From Phragmites australis (Eukaryota > Streptophyta > Magnoliopsida > Poales > Poaceae): 64,000 nucleotides of DNA. The stretch lies in assembly GCF_958298935.1 (NCBI RefSeq), contig NC_084932.1:4133501-4197500 (forward strand), in the 5' to 3' direction. Below, piece after piece: positions 10,641 to 21,905 of this stretch. Below the pieces are notes generated by a model. That model had not been told where the DNA came from and did not search any database. It worked only from the letters and a program-made list of their open reading frames with translations. Positions within the stretch are counted from its first letter, which is position 1; each line of letters begins with the position of its first letter. The translations under genes were made by a program, and so were the position numbers.

Positions 10641-13600
10641 ATGAAGCTTACTGCAATCAGACAATTTCTCTTGGTGCTCATGGCGTGCTGTGCACATGCT
10701 GTCATCTGCTCCAGTAACGGAAACTACACATCAACGGAAGATAGGCTGTCACTACTTGATTTCAAGAAGGCAATCAGTCTTGATCCACAACAAGCATTGG
10801 TGTCGTGGAATGAAAGCAGCCACTTCTGCAGCTGGGAAGGTGTATTGTGTAGTGTCAAGCACCCAAATCGTGTTGTTTCTCTTAATCTCACACGTCGAGG
10901 TTTGGTAGGGCAAATCTCTCGTTCACTCGGAAACCTTACATTCCTAAAAGATCTAGTGTTGCCCGGTAATTCATTCACTGGAGAGATCCCTGGATCCCTT
11001 GGTCGCCTGCATCGCCTCCAAATCCACTTCTTGAGTAATAACACGCTTCAAGGAAGGATACCTAGTCTTGCAAACTGTTCAAAGCTCAAGGAGCTACGGT
11101 TGAACAATAATCAACTAGCTGGACAGATTCCTGCATATTTGCCTCGCACGCTTCAAAAGTTGGTACTTTATAGTAATAATCTTAGCGGCACCATCCCTAC
11201 TTCTCTTGCCAATGTCACAACGCTAAATCAGATTTCTTTGTCGTCAAATAATTTCGAGGGCCACATCCCAAGTCAGTTTGCAACCTTGTCCGGGATGAAA
11301 TACCTGGATGTGGCTGGCAATAAGTTGTCAGGTCGTTTTCCACGGCCTGTCCTAAATCTTACTAATCTAATTGGGTTTAGCTTTGCTTCTACTGGTCTAA
11401 GTGGAGATGTACCATCAAACATCGGCAACTCTCTACCCAATCTCCAATTTCTCCTAGTAGGTGACAACTTCCTTCATGGGCATATCCCATCTGGATTAAC
11501 AAATGCTTCCAGGCTGTACATGATCGATATATCCAGGAACAATTTCACTGGGGTTGTGCCTAGCTCCATTGGCAAACTTTCTAAACTATCTGTTTTAAAT
11601 ATCGAGTTAAATAAACTCCGAGCAAGCAACAAGCAAGACTGGAACTTTTTGGACAGCTTAGCCAACTGCACTGAGCTGCAGTTCTTCGCGGTAGATCATA
11701 ATAGTCTAGAAGGCCATGTTCCAAATTCATTAGGTAACCTTTCCAATCAACTCCAATATTTGTACCTGGAAGGAAATCATCTGTCAGGAGATTTTCCTTC
11801 TGGTATAGCAAACCTTCGCAACCTATTCATTGTATCATTGGATGGGAATCAATTTAGTGGTGTGGTTCCAGAATGGCTTGGAACTCTAAAAAATCTACAA
11901 ATAGTATCACTATCAAGCAATTTCTTTACAGCGGTCATTCCATCAACCTTTTCAAATATGTCTCAATTGGAACGTCTCTTTCTAGACTCCAACAAATTTG
12001 ATGGGCACATACCCCCAATCTTAGGAAACCTCCAAATGCTTGGAGTACTGAACATTTCCAACAACAATCTTCATGGGAGCATACCAAAGGAGCTCTTCAG
12101 GATTCCAACATTAGTACAGATTGACTTATCTTTCAACAACCTAGATGGACCACTTCATCCCGATATTAGCAATGCCAAACAACTCACATATTTGTATCTT
12201 TCATATAATAATTTATCTGGAGATATTCCAAGCACTTTGGGTGACTGTGAAAGTTTACAAGTTATCGAGCTGGGCCATAACACTTTCAGCGGAAACATCC
12301 CCACATCATTAGGCAAAATAACTAGCCTACAAGTTCTCAATTTGTCTCACAATAACTTGACCGGATCAATACCAGTGTCTCTTGACAGCCTACAACATCT
12401 TGAGCAACTAGATTTGTCATTCAACCACCTAGATGGTGAGGTCCCAACAAAAGGAATATTTGAGAATGCAACTGCCGTGCGGATTGATGGAAACCAGGGG
12501 CTTTGTGGTGGTTCTCTGGAGTTACACTTAATCTCTTGTTCTTTCACGCCTTTGAATTCCAGAAGGCACAAGCGTTCTACTGTGCTAAAAGTGGTGATCC
12601 CATTGGCCAGCATTGTGGCACTTGCAATGGTCATATCTGTAATGTTGCTCTGGAGGGGCAAACAGAAGAGAAAATCTATATTTCAGCCCTCATTTGGTAG
12701 CATATTTCCAAAAGTTTCTTACCGTGATCTTGCTAGAGCAACAGAGGGGTTTGCCACATCTAATTTAATTGGTAAAGGAAGATATTCTTCTGTATATCAA
12801 GGAACAATGTTCCAGGACAGAATTGTGGTTGCAATCAAAGTTTTCAGCTTAGAAACAACGGGAGCACAAAAGACCTTCATTGCAGAATGTAATGCTCTGA
12901 GAAATCTGCGACATCGAAACCTAGTTCCGATCCTAACTGCATGCTCAAGTATTGATTCTAGGGGAAATGATTTCAAAGCCTTAGTATACGAGTTCATGCC
13001 ACAAGGTGACTTGCACGTGTTATTGTACTCGACTCGATATGATGGAGACACTTCAATTCATAGCAGCATTACACTGGCTCAAAGGTTAAGCATTGTGGTT
13101 GATGTCGCAGATGCATTGGAATACCTCCACCATAACAACCAAGGAACTATTGTTCATTGTGATCTGAAGCCCAGCAATATTCTTTTAGATGAAACTATGA
13201 CAGCTCATGTTGGAGATTTTGGCCTTGCAAGGTTCAGACTTGACTCGGCAACATCATGTGTCAGCGACTCCATCTCAACTTCTTCAATTGCTATAAAGGG
13301 AACAATTGGATATGTTGCTCCAGGTAATGCTAGTTTTACTGTGTCTTTTTTCCTGCAGTATTGACTTCAGACTAAACCATTAAATTCTTCTATGCAATCC
13401 ATAGAGTGTGCAACAGGCAGTGAAATTTCAAGCACTGGGGATGTTTACAGTTTTGGAATTGTTCTACTTGAAATATTTTTGCGGAAGAGGCCAACTGACG
13501 ATATGTTCAAGGACGGGCTGAACATTGCAAGATTCGTTGAGATGAACTTCCCGGACAGGATATCACAGATTGTAGATCCGGAACTACTAGAAGAGGAGCA

Positions 13601-13775
13601 TGCTTTATCGCAACAAACATCAGCAGCCATGAAGGAGAAGAGCTTGGAGTGTTTACTTTTGGTGCTAAATATTGGACTTCGCTGTGCTAATCCATCCCCG
13701 AATGAGCGCATGGACATGCGAGAAGTGGCTGCAAGGCTGCACGGAATCAAGGAGGCTTATCTTAGAGGAAACTAA
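10641..13775 (+). CDS. LRR receptor-like kinase, Xa21/EFR type (LRR-XII), RLK1
   Basis: Two exons, 10641-13323 and 13405-13775, give 1017 residues, close to the roughly 1025 of XA21. The 81-bp intron (donor CCAG|GTAATG, acceptor CCATAG|AG) splits the kinase APE motif, where this subfamily carries its intron. In order: a signal peptide (1-24, hydrophobic FLLVLMACCAHAV); an LRR N-cap with CSWEGVLC; about 22 extracellular LRRs (about 75-610) with many N-glycosylation sites; a transmembrane helix (about 650-672) followed by basic RGKQKRK; and a kinase (about 705-1010). The glycine loop is GKGRYSSV, the ATP lysine K733, the catalytic loop HCD (839-841, so non-RD) and DFG 859-861. Non-RD kinases of this class are plasma-membrane immune receptors that sense microbial patterns; the ligand here is unknown. 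The start is the first ATG after the leader and begins the signal peptide. No disruption was seen. A GGTAAC directly after the stop could be a further splice donor. Confidence 0.93.
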
Positions 13776-13961
13776 GGTAACACTAGCCAGTACATTGATG
13801 ATTTGGTATGATCTACTGTAAATTTTGTCCTAGTTGTACCCTATTTCTTTTTCATTGTTTTGTAGACTGAACTTTGTTTCCTACTGTGGATGAAATATAG
13901 CAGGTCTGCTGCTATTTCTTCTACCTGCAGCTTATGTAAGGTTTACCGCCTAAACTAATAA
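13776..13961 (+). other. RLK1 3' untranslated region (probable)
   Basis: T-rich sequence after the RLK1 stop with weak polyadenylation-like words (AATATAG, TTTTCATTGTTTTGTAG). It ends where the MITE starts. The 3' end of the transcript is not determinable. Confidence 0.4.
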
Positions 13962-14180
13962 GGTGTTTGGTTTGAGGGACAAACTCATCTTAGATGGGAT
14001 GGTCCATCATGAATTCATCTCATGAATTTTGGTGGGATGACACTATCCCTCATGTTTGCACTATTTATGTTCTTGTGAAGAATGAGGTGGTGATAGATCA
14101 ATCCATTCTATTCTTCAAACCAAACATGTGGGCTACGAAGAGATAGTGATGGTATCACCTTGTTCCTCAGACCAAACACC
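13962..14180. mobile_element. MITE with 21-bp terminal inverted repeats
   Basis: The left end GGTGTTTGGTTTGAGGGAC and the right end, read inverted, GGTGTTTGGTCTGAGGAAC differ at only two bases over 21. The element is 219 bp with no coding capacity. Flanks CTAATAA and CTATAAA are similar but not an exact target duplication, so the superfamily (hAT-like or PIF/Tourist-like) is open. Confidence 0.85.
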
Positions 14181-14535
14181 CTATAAATAATCTGAGAAGT
14201 GGTGGTATGCCTTTCTCCACTGCAGATTTCCGGTGTTTAGTAAGAACGCAAGAGAGCCTGGTATATACTAGGCCTTTGTTGACAAAGAAGTGGAGCTGGC
14301 AAACTGAAGCTAGCTTGACTACTTGAACCCTGGAACACAGCCTGTGTTTTTTGTTTTTTTACATGTGGAGATTTGAAATTCTCAATTCTTGCTTTTGATT
14401 TAAATTATAAATTGTTTGCACAGAGAGTTAATATGTTTGTACCTCTGTCCTCTAACTCAACTCTGTTTAATATTCTCTATCCATGGGAAGGGGAAGAAGT
14501 GTTGTTCTTCTTATATGCTTTTACTATTAAGGAAA
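14181..14535 (+). repeat. RLK downstream block, single copy
   Basis: It contains GAGCTGGCAAACTGAAGC, CAGCCTGTGTTTTTTG and TGCTTTTGATTTAAATTATAA, then TTGTTTGCA. The same order of words occurs three times after RLK2 (39960-41275). It is therefore ancestral 3' flank of this kinase family, and no gene is seen in it. Confidence 0.55.
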
Positions 14536-14568
14536 CTAGATCAAGTGGCCCGCGCAATTGTGCGGGCT
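14536..14568 (-). mobile_element. Helitron-like 3' terminus
   Basis: Read on the minus strand, GCCCGCACAATTGCGCGGGC forms a GC-rich hairpin, followed eight bases later by CTAG and then T. That is the standard Helitron 3' end (hairpin, short spacer, CTRR, inserted before T). A matching 5' TC end was not found to the right, so the element's length and integrity are unknown. Confidence 0.5.
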
Positions 14569-15066
14569 AAACATTATGTAGTCCTTCAATGCACTTTCTC
14601 TGTTTGTAAATGTATAACATTTTGGATATTAACTTGGTCTAATATGCAATATGTTTGATAGAGGTCATACATTTACAACATAGAGTAATAAGAAAAGTTC
14701 TTGGTTTCTTTTAGTGTGAACAATTATTTTATTTAGATTACATAATTGGTTGTATACTCATATAGCGAAAGATTTTTAGATTAAAAATTTATTACCAAAA
14801 GTTCTCAGTTCATTTAAATACCAACGAGAGGTTTGATCCTTTAGAAAAATTGCATTTGGTCACTTACCGAGGGAACAACCCTTTGGTCTGACCCTTGTAC
14901 TTCAGAGCAAAGACTCCTGCAAAAAATCTTTCTCCAGAATATTTCTTCATCCAGCTTCCTATTTGGAATGCAGTAATCCAAAACATAGGCATAGAGAAAC
15001 GTAGAAATAGAAAAGGAACATAGCCCCGTAACAGAGGATTGGAAGACACAAATTTTGTAGCAAATG
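14569..15066. other. Intergenic, no gene seen
   Basis: AT-rich sequence with short frames and no recognisable coding similarity. Part of it could be the interior of the minus-strand Helitron ending at 14536. Confidence 0.5.
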
Positions 15067-15078
15067 ATGTTTGAAGCT

Positions 15079-15644
15079 TTCCTTCCTCTCCTCTCCCTCT
15101 CTTCTCCTTTTCCTCTTCTTGTGTCCGGCGCAGTCAGTCTCACGGTGTGGTTTTGTCCTTCGCCGGTGGGCCGGATCCGCGAGCTGTCGGCTAGAGTCGT
15201 GCGTTTTTGGCCGGATCCACGCGCCGCCAGCGGGATCCGTGCGTGTGCGGTTGGATCGGCGCGTCACCGGCAGGATCCGTGTGTGTGGTTGGATCGGCAC
15301 GTCGTCGGCATTGGCGGCCTTCACACGAGTGGGGCGGTGCGGCGTGGGTTCTGGCGCCGTCGGTCTCGTGGAGCCGTTGCCATCGCTGCCAACCCGCCAG
15401 TGACCACATCGCTGCTGCGTGGTTCGTATGGACTCTCCGGCGATAGAGGCTTCCTCTGCGTTCGCGGTTCCTGTGCAAGCGGCTGCTGGATAGCTTGTAG
15501 TTGTCTACATATTGCTAGAGTTGCATCTGTGTTTGCAAGCATTTTCTTTTTGTGTTTAAGACCTCTATGTTCTGTGTGGCTTCACTGCCTGGTTTCTTAT
15601 AATAGAAATTGTGAGGGCAACCCCTGCCTTGTCTAAAAAAAATT
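15079..15644 (+). mobile_element. LINE-type retroposed insertion with target duplication
   Basis: The 566-bp insert is bracketed by ATGTTTGAAGCT at 15067-15078 and 15645-15656. Its right end is an A-rich tail (TCTAAAAAAAATT), preceded by GAAATTGTGAGGGCAACCCC, which resembles the 3' ends of plant L1-type LINEs. The left part is a CT-rich leader and GGATCC-rich repeats. Long overlapping open frames occur on both strands but match nothing recognised. A long target duplication plus A-tail is the signature of target-primed reverse transcription. It may be a 5'-truncated LINE, a SINE-like passenger or a retroposed transcript. Confidence 0.75.
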
Positions 15645-15656
15645 ATGTTTGAAGCT

Positions 15657-16274
15657 GAGGAACAGGCAAGCTCACATGTATTTTTCTTAGAACATTAATA
15701 TCATAGCTTAGACCGACTGAGCGAATTCTCACTCCTGAGCACCGGTAGATGGGCCCACTAAATTAATGGCCCCACGTTTCATTGGAGCGCTGGATGTTAA
15801 TCTCTTCGACTCCATTGCTTCCACCACATCCGTCAATGGCGCGGTGGCAGCACACGCCCACGTAAGCAGTGTTTTCTCTCTGTCCCTTCGCTCGTTGTCA
15901 CGGGCTTCGCGAAAAATTGAGCTCGGACCGGATGTTTCAATTCCTGTGAAATCGATGGTTTTGCGAGCCTTTCCTTTGTTTTACTGGTCATGAATCCTTT
16001 GATCCAAATAGCCCTTTCGAATTCCTCCAATCCAAACGGTCTCCTCTCCCTTGTCAGCTCCTCGTATCCTCTGCATCTTCATCTTCTGCACACCAATTTC
16101 TTCCCCCTCCCCCCCCCCTGTCAGTTCAGAGTCCTGAGTTTATCGTGTTTGAGAAATGTGTTTAAACTCGGGGAAATTTCTAGTTGTTTTCAGGAATATA
16201 ATTCTTCCCTTTTGGTACTGCGCTAGTTGGAGGTCCTTATCAGGCCAAATGTGAGCATAACTGTATAATGTACT
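15657..16274. other. Intergenic, no gene seen
   Basis: A mixed-composition stretch. One plus-strand frame (15766-15993) starts MAPRFIGALDVNLFD but matches no family known to me and has no supporting splice or codon evidence. A C-run lies near 16106-16122. Confidence 0.5.
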
Positions 16275-16890
16275 TGTTGGGGTCGCCATCAAGAACCCCC
16301 GACACCTCCTTATCCTCAGTCTAGATCCGAGGACCATCAGGCTCAGGACCCCTCCAGGACCCCATGGCTCCAGAGGGGTCCCGGAGGCCATGCCTTCGAA
16401 GCCCTCCAGACCCTCGGAGCCATCGGTCCTTCAGAAAGATCAACTAGGAGGGGGCCCGTAGGTCGCCCCTCATTTGCAGCGAAGTGACCGGCATTTAATA
16501 CCAGTCAAGTGGTGGCCCCCTAACACTCTGGTGCAAGTGGTGGCCACTTGACACGCTGGTGCAGTGCGACATTGGAATAGACGACCAGCCGCTAGAACAA
16601 CCGCCTCACCAGCCGTAGCAATGATTTACGGGGCTATCTCTATACCCTGTGGTACAGTAAAGAGCTTATATCTCTACCAACCTCATATGGGTATGTTTGT
16701 ACATTCACACTCTGAATATCAATATAAATACAAACTCTTGGCCACTAAGCCAAGGAGAGCAGGGGGGGGGGGTAGATTTCCCTGAAAACTCGTGGTGTTC
16801 TATCCATCTCCACTTCTCCTCCAAGCTTGAGTTATTTCTGTGAATTGTCTCTCGCCACACTTTGTTCGTGAAAGGCATTTTCTTTCACCA
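16275..16890 (+). repeat. 5' LTR of the Tat-type gypsy element
   Basis: It starts TGTTGGGGTCGCCATC and runs to TTTCACCA. Immediately after it, GCTGGTGCCGTCTATGAGG matches the usual gypsy primer-binding site TGGCGCCGTCTGTGGGG with a few changes. The right end is uncertain by a few bases. No 3' copy was found. Confidence 0.7.
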
Positions 16891-16946
16891 ATAGCTGGTG
16901 CCGTCTATGAGGAGAGAATACGTGTAGAAGCACTAGGAGAGGTAGG

Positions 16947-18560
16947 ATGCCACCAAAGAAGAAGATGGCCAGGGCGACGGCCTAGGTGGCCGACTCCCCG
17001 ACCACGCCGGTGCGAAAGTCCACACAACCGCCACAACCAAGCTCATGCTACGCCGACACCAGCCCCTCATCTGGCCGAAATGAGAACCCCGTGGCCACCG
17101 GCGATCCGGCCATGACCTTGGTTGTGACTAACGCTAGGGGCATCGCCGTTCCGGAGGCCCTTCAGCGGAAGCAAGGTGCGGACCTCGTTGTGCCCCGGGG
17201 GGCCGCGGCTGCGGCTGAGGCTGAGGCCACAACTGCACAAGCCACAGCGGCCAACCAACATGCACACGTGGTGGCCCTCCGGGCTCAGCTGGAGGAGCTG
17301 CAGGCGGCCCTGCGGGCCACACAGCTGCCTACCGACATGACCATTGTGGCGCCTGTAACGGCCAACGCTGTGCTAGCCCAGGCTCCGGGGGCTAGCGAGG
17401 GCTTCGTCATCTTGACACATCACCATCGCACGCCATCTGCGGTCGACCAACAGGCAGTGGAGCCTCGGGCCTGTCGGTGTGAGGCCCCGCTCATCAACTC
17501 CGACTCTCCCCTTTAGGCAGACCTGCAAGTCGTACCCTTCCCGGACGGTTTCTGGACCCCCAAGCTGCCTAAATCTAAAGGTGATTCAGACTTGGAGTTC
17601 ACTTGTGCATACACCCTCTTCATCGAAGACAACGGAGGCGGGTAGGCCACCATGGCCAAGTGCTTTCCTCTCGCTCTGGAAGGAGTAGCCCTCCGATGGT
17701 TTTGGGCGCTAGAACCCGGGTCTATTTACGCCTGGGCCTAGCTCAGGGACACCTTCTACAACAACTTCCAGGGTACCTTCGTCGAGCCGGTGACCTCTGG
17801 GAGGCTTTATGCCATTAAGCAATAGCCCGGTGAGACCCTCTGACAGTACTTCTGGAGGTTCACCCAAATCAAGGCCCAGGTAAAGAGCATTTTAGAATCA
17901 TCGGTCATTGATGTCGCTACCCAAGGTTTGGCCACCGGGCCTCTCCTCGATCAACTGCATCGACGCCCAGTGCGCTCAGTAAGCGCCCTCATGTGCAAAT
18001 TTAAGGACAAGTGCGGAGGAGGAGCGGCTCTGTCGGGAGACCGTGCGTATCACCATGACCCCCTGTGTCAAGCCTGAGAAGCCCACCTCTCAAGCGGGGT
18101 ACTCTCATGCCCCGTCACCTCCATTGGTAAAAAGGGGCTCCAAGGAAGCTGTGGGCTTCAGGGTGCACAGGCCCCGGCAAAAACAACGGCGCGGCTTGCA
18201 CAACATCGCTCAAGCCCGAGGGGCTCCGAGCTTGCCCCATTCAAGGGGCGTGGCGAGGGTGCTCTGGAGCCTTCCCTGAGCGACAACGCACCCAGGGTCG
18301 ACATCCGGAAGAAGGATACTAGTGCACTTTGCAGGAGGCGAACGAGCCCACAACACCGATGACTGCCAGACCCTCACCACCTTTCGAGAAGAGTACCTCG
18401 TGAGGCAGGCAGCGCACGCGGCGGGGGACAGGGCTGGCGCCAAGCAGCGCGGAGGCTGTAGGCAAGTAGCAGGCCACCAGATTGATCACCTGGCCTTTCA
18501 GAACCCTCCCCCGCTATCTCTACCTCCGCCGCTACCGCTACCCACAGTGTAGCACGTCGA
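16947..18560 (+). pseudogene. Tat gag, multiple stops
   Basis: From MPPKKKMARATA the frame holds stops at 16983 (TAG), 17514 (TAG), 17643 (TAG), 17739 (TAG), 17823 (TAG) and 17841 (TGA). Between them the Gag core reads PKLPKSKGDSDLEFTCAY, then AKCFPLALEGVALRWFWAL, then LRDTFYNNFQGTF. The W/F-rich ALRWF..L and F...F pattern is the Retrotrans_gag fold, which forms the particle shell. The stops fit single transitions from CAG, TGG or CGA. A frame change occurs before the zinc-knuckle region. Confidence 0.75.
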
Positions 18561-18699
18561 CAAAGGGGACCATGCTAGGTGGGTGGTCCTAGCCATAGCA
18601 GGAGGAGGACCCTCCGGTGGCTTCTCAAAGCGGCAGCGGCATGACTTTGCACATGGGGTCAACCATGTCAGGGCTACCAGCATCCACCACCAAGTCATT

Positions 18700-20260
18700 G
18701 GATGAGCCGAAGCCCTTGTAACATTCTCCCACAACGACGCTATGGGAGTAAACTTCCCCCATACCGATGCGCTGGTCATCACGACCAACATCACCGAAAT
18801 TGAAGTCCGGAGGGTGTTGATTGACGGAGGAAGCTCCGCAGATACCCTCGTTGTACATGCCTTCGACCAGCTCCGCATTCCGCGGAGCCGACTCTCTCCA
18901 GCCTGGAGGCCCCTTCAAGGGTTCGATGGGGCTCCCATCGATGCCCTGGGCCGGATAGAGGTACTTGTCGCCTTCGGCAAAGGCACCATTATGCGGACTG
19001 AGATGATCACCTTTGACATTGTGGACGTGCCCTACACATACAACATCATCCTCGGCTGGGGAACTCTGAACAAGTTCAAAGCAGTCTCCCATAACAATTA
19101 CCTCTGCATGAAGATACCTGGGCCCTAGGGGCTGATCTCCGTACATGACGATCAATACTTGGCTAGATGCATCGAGTATGGGCACCCTGCCCCTCTTGAC
19201 AGCCGCCATGTGCATAACATGGTTGAAGGCCCCCTTAAAGATCCCTCTCCTGCATGCCTCGAAGTCGGGTCCCTCTGAAGCCCCGGTCGGAGGGGGACAT
19301 CAAGAACGTCCCATTGGGAGTAGGGAATCCCGACCTAGCGTTCCAAATTGGGGCAAACCTCACTTCGAAGCAGGAAGTCCAGCTCATAGCCATCCTAAGG
19401 GAAAACTCCGATGTATTTGCATGGTCTCCACAGGATCTCCCCGAAGTCGATCGCCACATCATTAAGCATGCCCTCCGGGTCGACCCGCAGGCTCGACCTA
19501 TACGACAGGGGCTTCGCAAGCTATCCGCCAAGAGAGCTGTCCAGAAGCTACTGGAGGCCAGCGTCATCCGGGAAGTCATCCATTCGGAGTGGCTGTTAAA
19601 TCCCATCCTGGTCAAGAAGCCTAATGGGCGCATGTGCATCGACTTCATGATGCTCAACAAAGCCTGCCCATGAGACCCATATCCGCTCCCTCGCATAGAC
19701 TAGCTGGTGGACTTCACCACTGGCTACGAGTTGCTCAGCTTCCTGGATGTGTACCCCGGATACCACTAGGTTTGGATGGTTGCTGAGGACAAGGGCAAGA
19801 CCAGCTTCATTACCCCCTTCGGAGTGTAATGCTACGTTCGGATGCCTTTTGGCCTCCGAAATGCCAAAGCTACATTCTCCCGCCTAGTACGGAAAATCCT
19901 AAAACAACAGTTAGGCTGCAACGTGGAGGCCTACGTCGACAACATAGTTGTTAAAAGCAAGATTGAAGCTGACCATGTTGCGGACCTACAGGAAACCTTC
20001 AATAACATCTGGGTCACTGGCGTACGACTTAACCTAGAGAAGTGTGTCTTCGGTGCCAAAGCTGGAAAATTATTGGGGTATCTCGTCTCCAGGCGAGGCA
20101 TCGAGGCTAACCCTGGCAAAATCAGTGCCATCACAGAGATGGTACCCCCCACCACCTCAAAGGGGGTCCAGCGCGTGGCCGGTTGCCTAGCAGCCCTCAG
20201 CCGTTTCTTACCAAGTCCGCTGAGTAGAACCTTCCATTCTTCAAAACATTGAGGGGCTCC
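18700..20260 (+). pseudogene. Tat protease and reverse transcriptase, broken
   Basis: Protease: RRVLIDGGSSADTLVVHAF (about 18806-18862) with the DGGSSAD active site typical of Tat elements, then IILGWGTLNKF. After a frame change near 19245: reverse transcriptase with VFAWSPQDLP, VIREVIHSEWL, PILVKKPNGRMCIDF, the MPFGLRNAKATF motif (19839-19877) and EAYVDNIVVKS. The last motif should be YVDD, so the second catalytic aspartate is lost. In-frame stops lie near 19671, 19701, 19767 and 19827. It would have copied RNA into DNA; it is dead. Confidence 0.82.
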
Positions 20261-20344
20261 GGGCCATTCACATGGATGATGGAGTGTTTGGACGCCTTCG
20301 AGGCCTTCAAGGCCCACCTTTCCAACCTCAAGACACTCGCTATA

Positions 20345-21241
20345 TGTGACACCCTGGGGACCAAAACAAGCCCGGAAGGTCACTTAGGCCAACCTACAAA
20401 ATCTGCGAAAGCTGAGGGAAAATTTCAGCAGCACCTCCCCTGAAAGTGGAGGTATAACAGGCAACAACAAACCAGACAGAACAGATATAGAATATCACAC
20501 TAGCAAAAATAAGATCCTAGCAAACGAGGTACAAGCCTCAACCAAACCACTGAACCACCATCAAACTCACTATATATACATTACAGGGCAAAAGACAATA
20601 TCTGACAGGGCATCAAGTTTAGCCAAAAGAAAAGGTGAACGCGCAGGCGATGTGTAGCTACCCATCCCGCAAGCGATTGACACCTCAAAAGGAACCTGGA
20701 AAGAAAGCACGGGTGAGATTCGAAAATCTCAGCAAGTGAAAGGTACTTTAACAAAAAGCTATTTAGCCAAAGTTGAATGTGCTAACAATTCTAAATAGAA
20801 ACTAGTAATGAAACAGACCGCCAACACTAGGAGAAACAATTATGACTAAGCAAGTCCAACGATAACATTAAACATTTTAACATTCGGTTGGTATAAGCCT
20901 TCAGAACCGCATATATATATATATATATATCTATATACAAGCTAACTAAAGGAAATAAGATTTGATGCGAGTGATTCATTGAATTTCATAAGAAGACATA
21001 ACCATGCACATGACATCTTCTTTTTTTTTATTTTATTTTAAAAACAATGAACGGTCTAAATTTATTGGGCTTGCTACGGGTCACAAAGTGCCCGGAACGG
21101 ACATATGAATAGAAAAATGGGTTCGTCTCGATGTGATGAACGCAACCACGGTCTCCGATCGTCCATACAAGCAACGGATCAAAAAGTCAAATTTTTGGTC
21201 AAATCTCTTTTTTTTACCCCCTAAAAAAATTCGGTATTACA
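20345..21241 (-). mobile_element. Solo LTR of the Tekay family, internally deleted, target CTATA duplicated
   Basis: Read on the minus strand it starts TGTAATACCGAATTTTT and ends GGGTGTCACA, matching both ends of the Tekay LTRs at 41931-44086 and 49134-51347. CTATA flanks it at 20340-20344 and 21242-21246. It is 897 bp against about 2150 bp because about 1.3 kb is missing between AATAAAATAAAAAA and ATGTCATGTGCATGG. It separates the Tat reverse transcriptase from its RNase H. Confidence 0.9.
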
Positions 21242-21246
21242 CTATA

Positions 21247-21905
21247 CTCCTTCCTTGCGAGGGGCTCCTCCAGTACTTATCCGCCTCTGCCTCTGCTGTA
21301 AGCTTCGTACTCGTACTGGAGGAGGAGAAGGAAGGTCGCTTTGTTCAGAGGGCAGTTTACTACGTTTTGGAAGCCCTAGCCGAGGCCAAGACACACTACA
21401 CATAGCTCGAAAAGGTGGCATATGCACTTTTGATGATCTCCCGCAAGCTCCGGCACTAATTCCTCGCCCACAACATCACCATACCAACTTCATACCCACT
21501 AGGCGACATGTTCTCAATCGGGAGGTGATGGGACGCATAGGCAAATGGGCAGTGGTACTTGCACCCTTCGTGGTGTAGTTCGTGGCTTGTACGACCATCA
21601 AGTCCGCAGGGCCCTCTGAGACCCCTCCACAAGATATATGGACAGTATACACCGATGGAGCATACGGATCCAGCAGCATGGGGGCCAGAGCCGTCCTTAT
21701 CTCCTCGGCTGGCCAGCAAGTGGCATTCATAGCCCGCTTGGAGTTCAAGGCAACCAACAACATCACTGAGTATGAGGCCGTCCTCCTGGGGCTCCACAAG
21801 GCTCGGGCCTTAGGGGCCGCCAAGATAATTGTCAAAATAGACTCGCAAGTTGTTGCCGGGCATATTGATAAGACTTTCAGGTCTGGCATCCGAAGCTGTT
21901 GAAGT
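21247..21905 (+). pseudogene. Tat RNase H and archaeal-type RNase H
   Basis: The first domain reads EGLLQYLSASASAVSFVLV, then YYVLEALAEAKTHY and LMISRKLRHNFLAHN over 21255-21480 with one stop. The second reads WTVYTDGAYGSSSMGARAVL, then FKATNNITEYEAVLLGLHKA and IIVKIDSQVV (21639-21850), with the D, E and D catalytic residues visible. The duplicated RNase H is the Tat-lineage marker. Stops between the domains (about 21530, 21580) break the frame. Confidence 0.8.

Noticed and set aside
13776..13800. Second intron and extra exon after the RLK1 stop (GGTAAC)
   Set aside because: The TAA stop is before the donor-like site and no continuation of coding similarity was seen; kept only as a remark.
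14959..15636. Long overlapping ORFs on both strands near 15.0-15.6 kb
   Set aside because: They follow the GC-rich, low-complexity insert, match no family, and both strands stay open, which is expected from composition.
18210..19215. Antisense ORFs over the Tat gag-pol (about 126-196 codons)
   Set aside because: They mirror the degenerate sense domains and have no motifs of their own.
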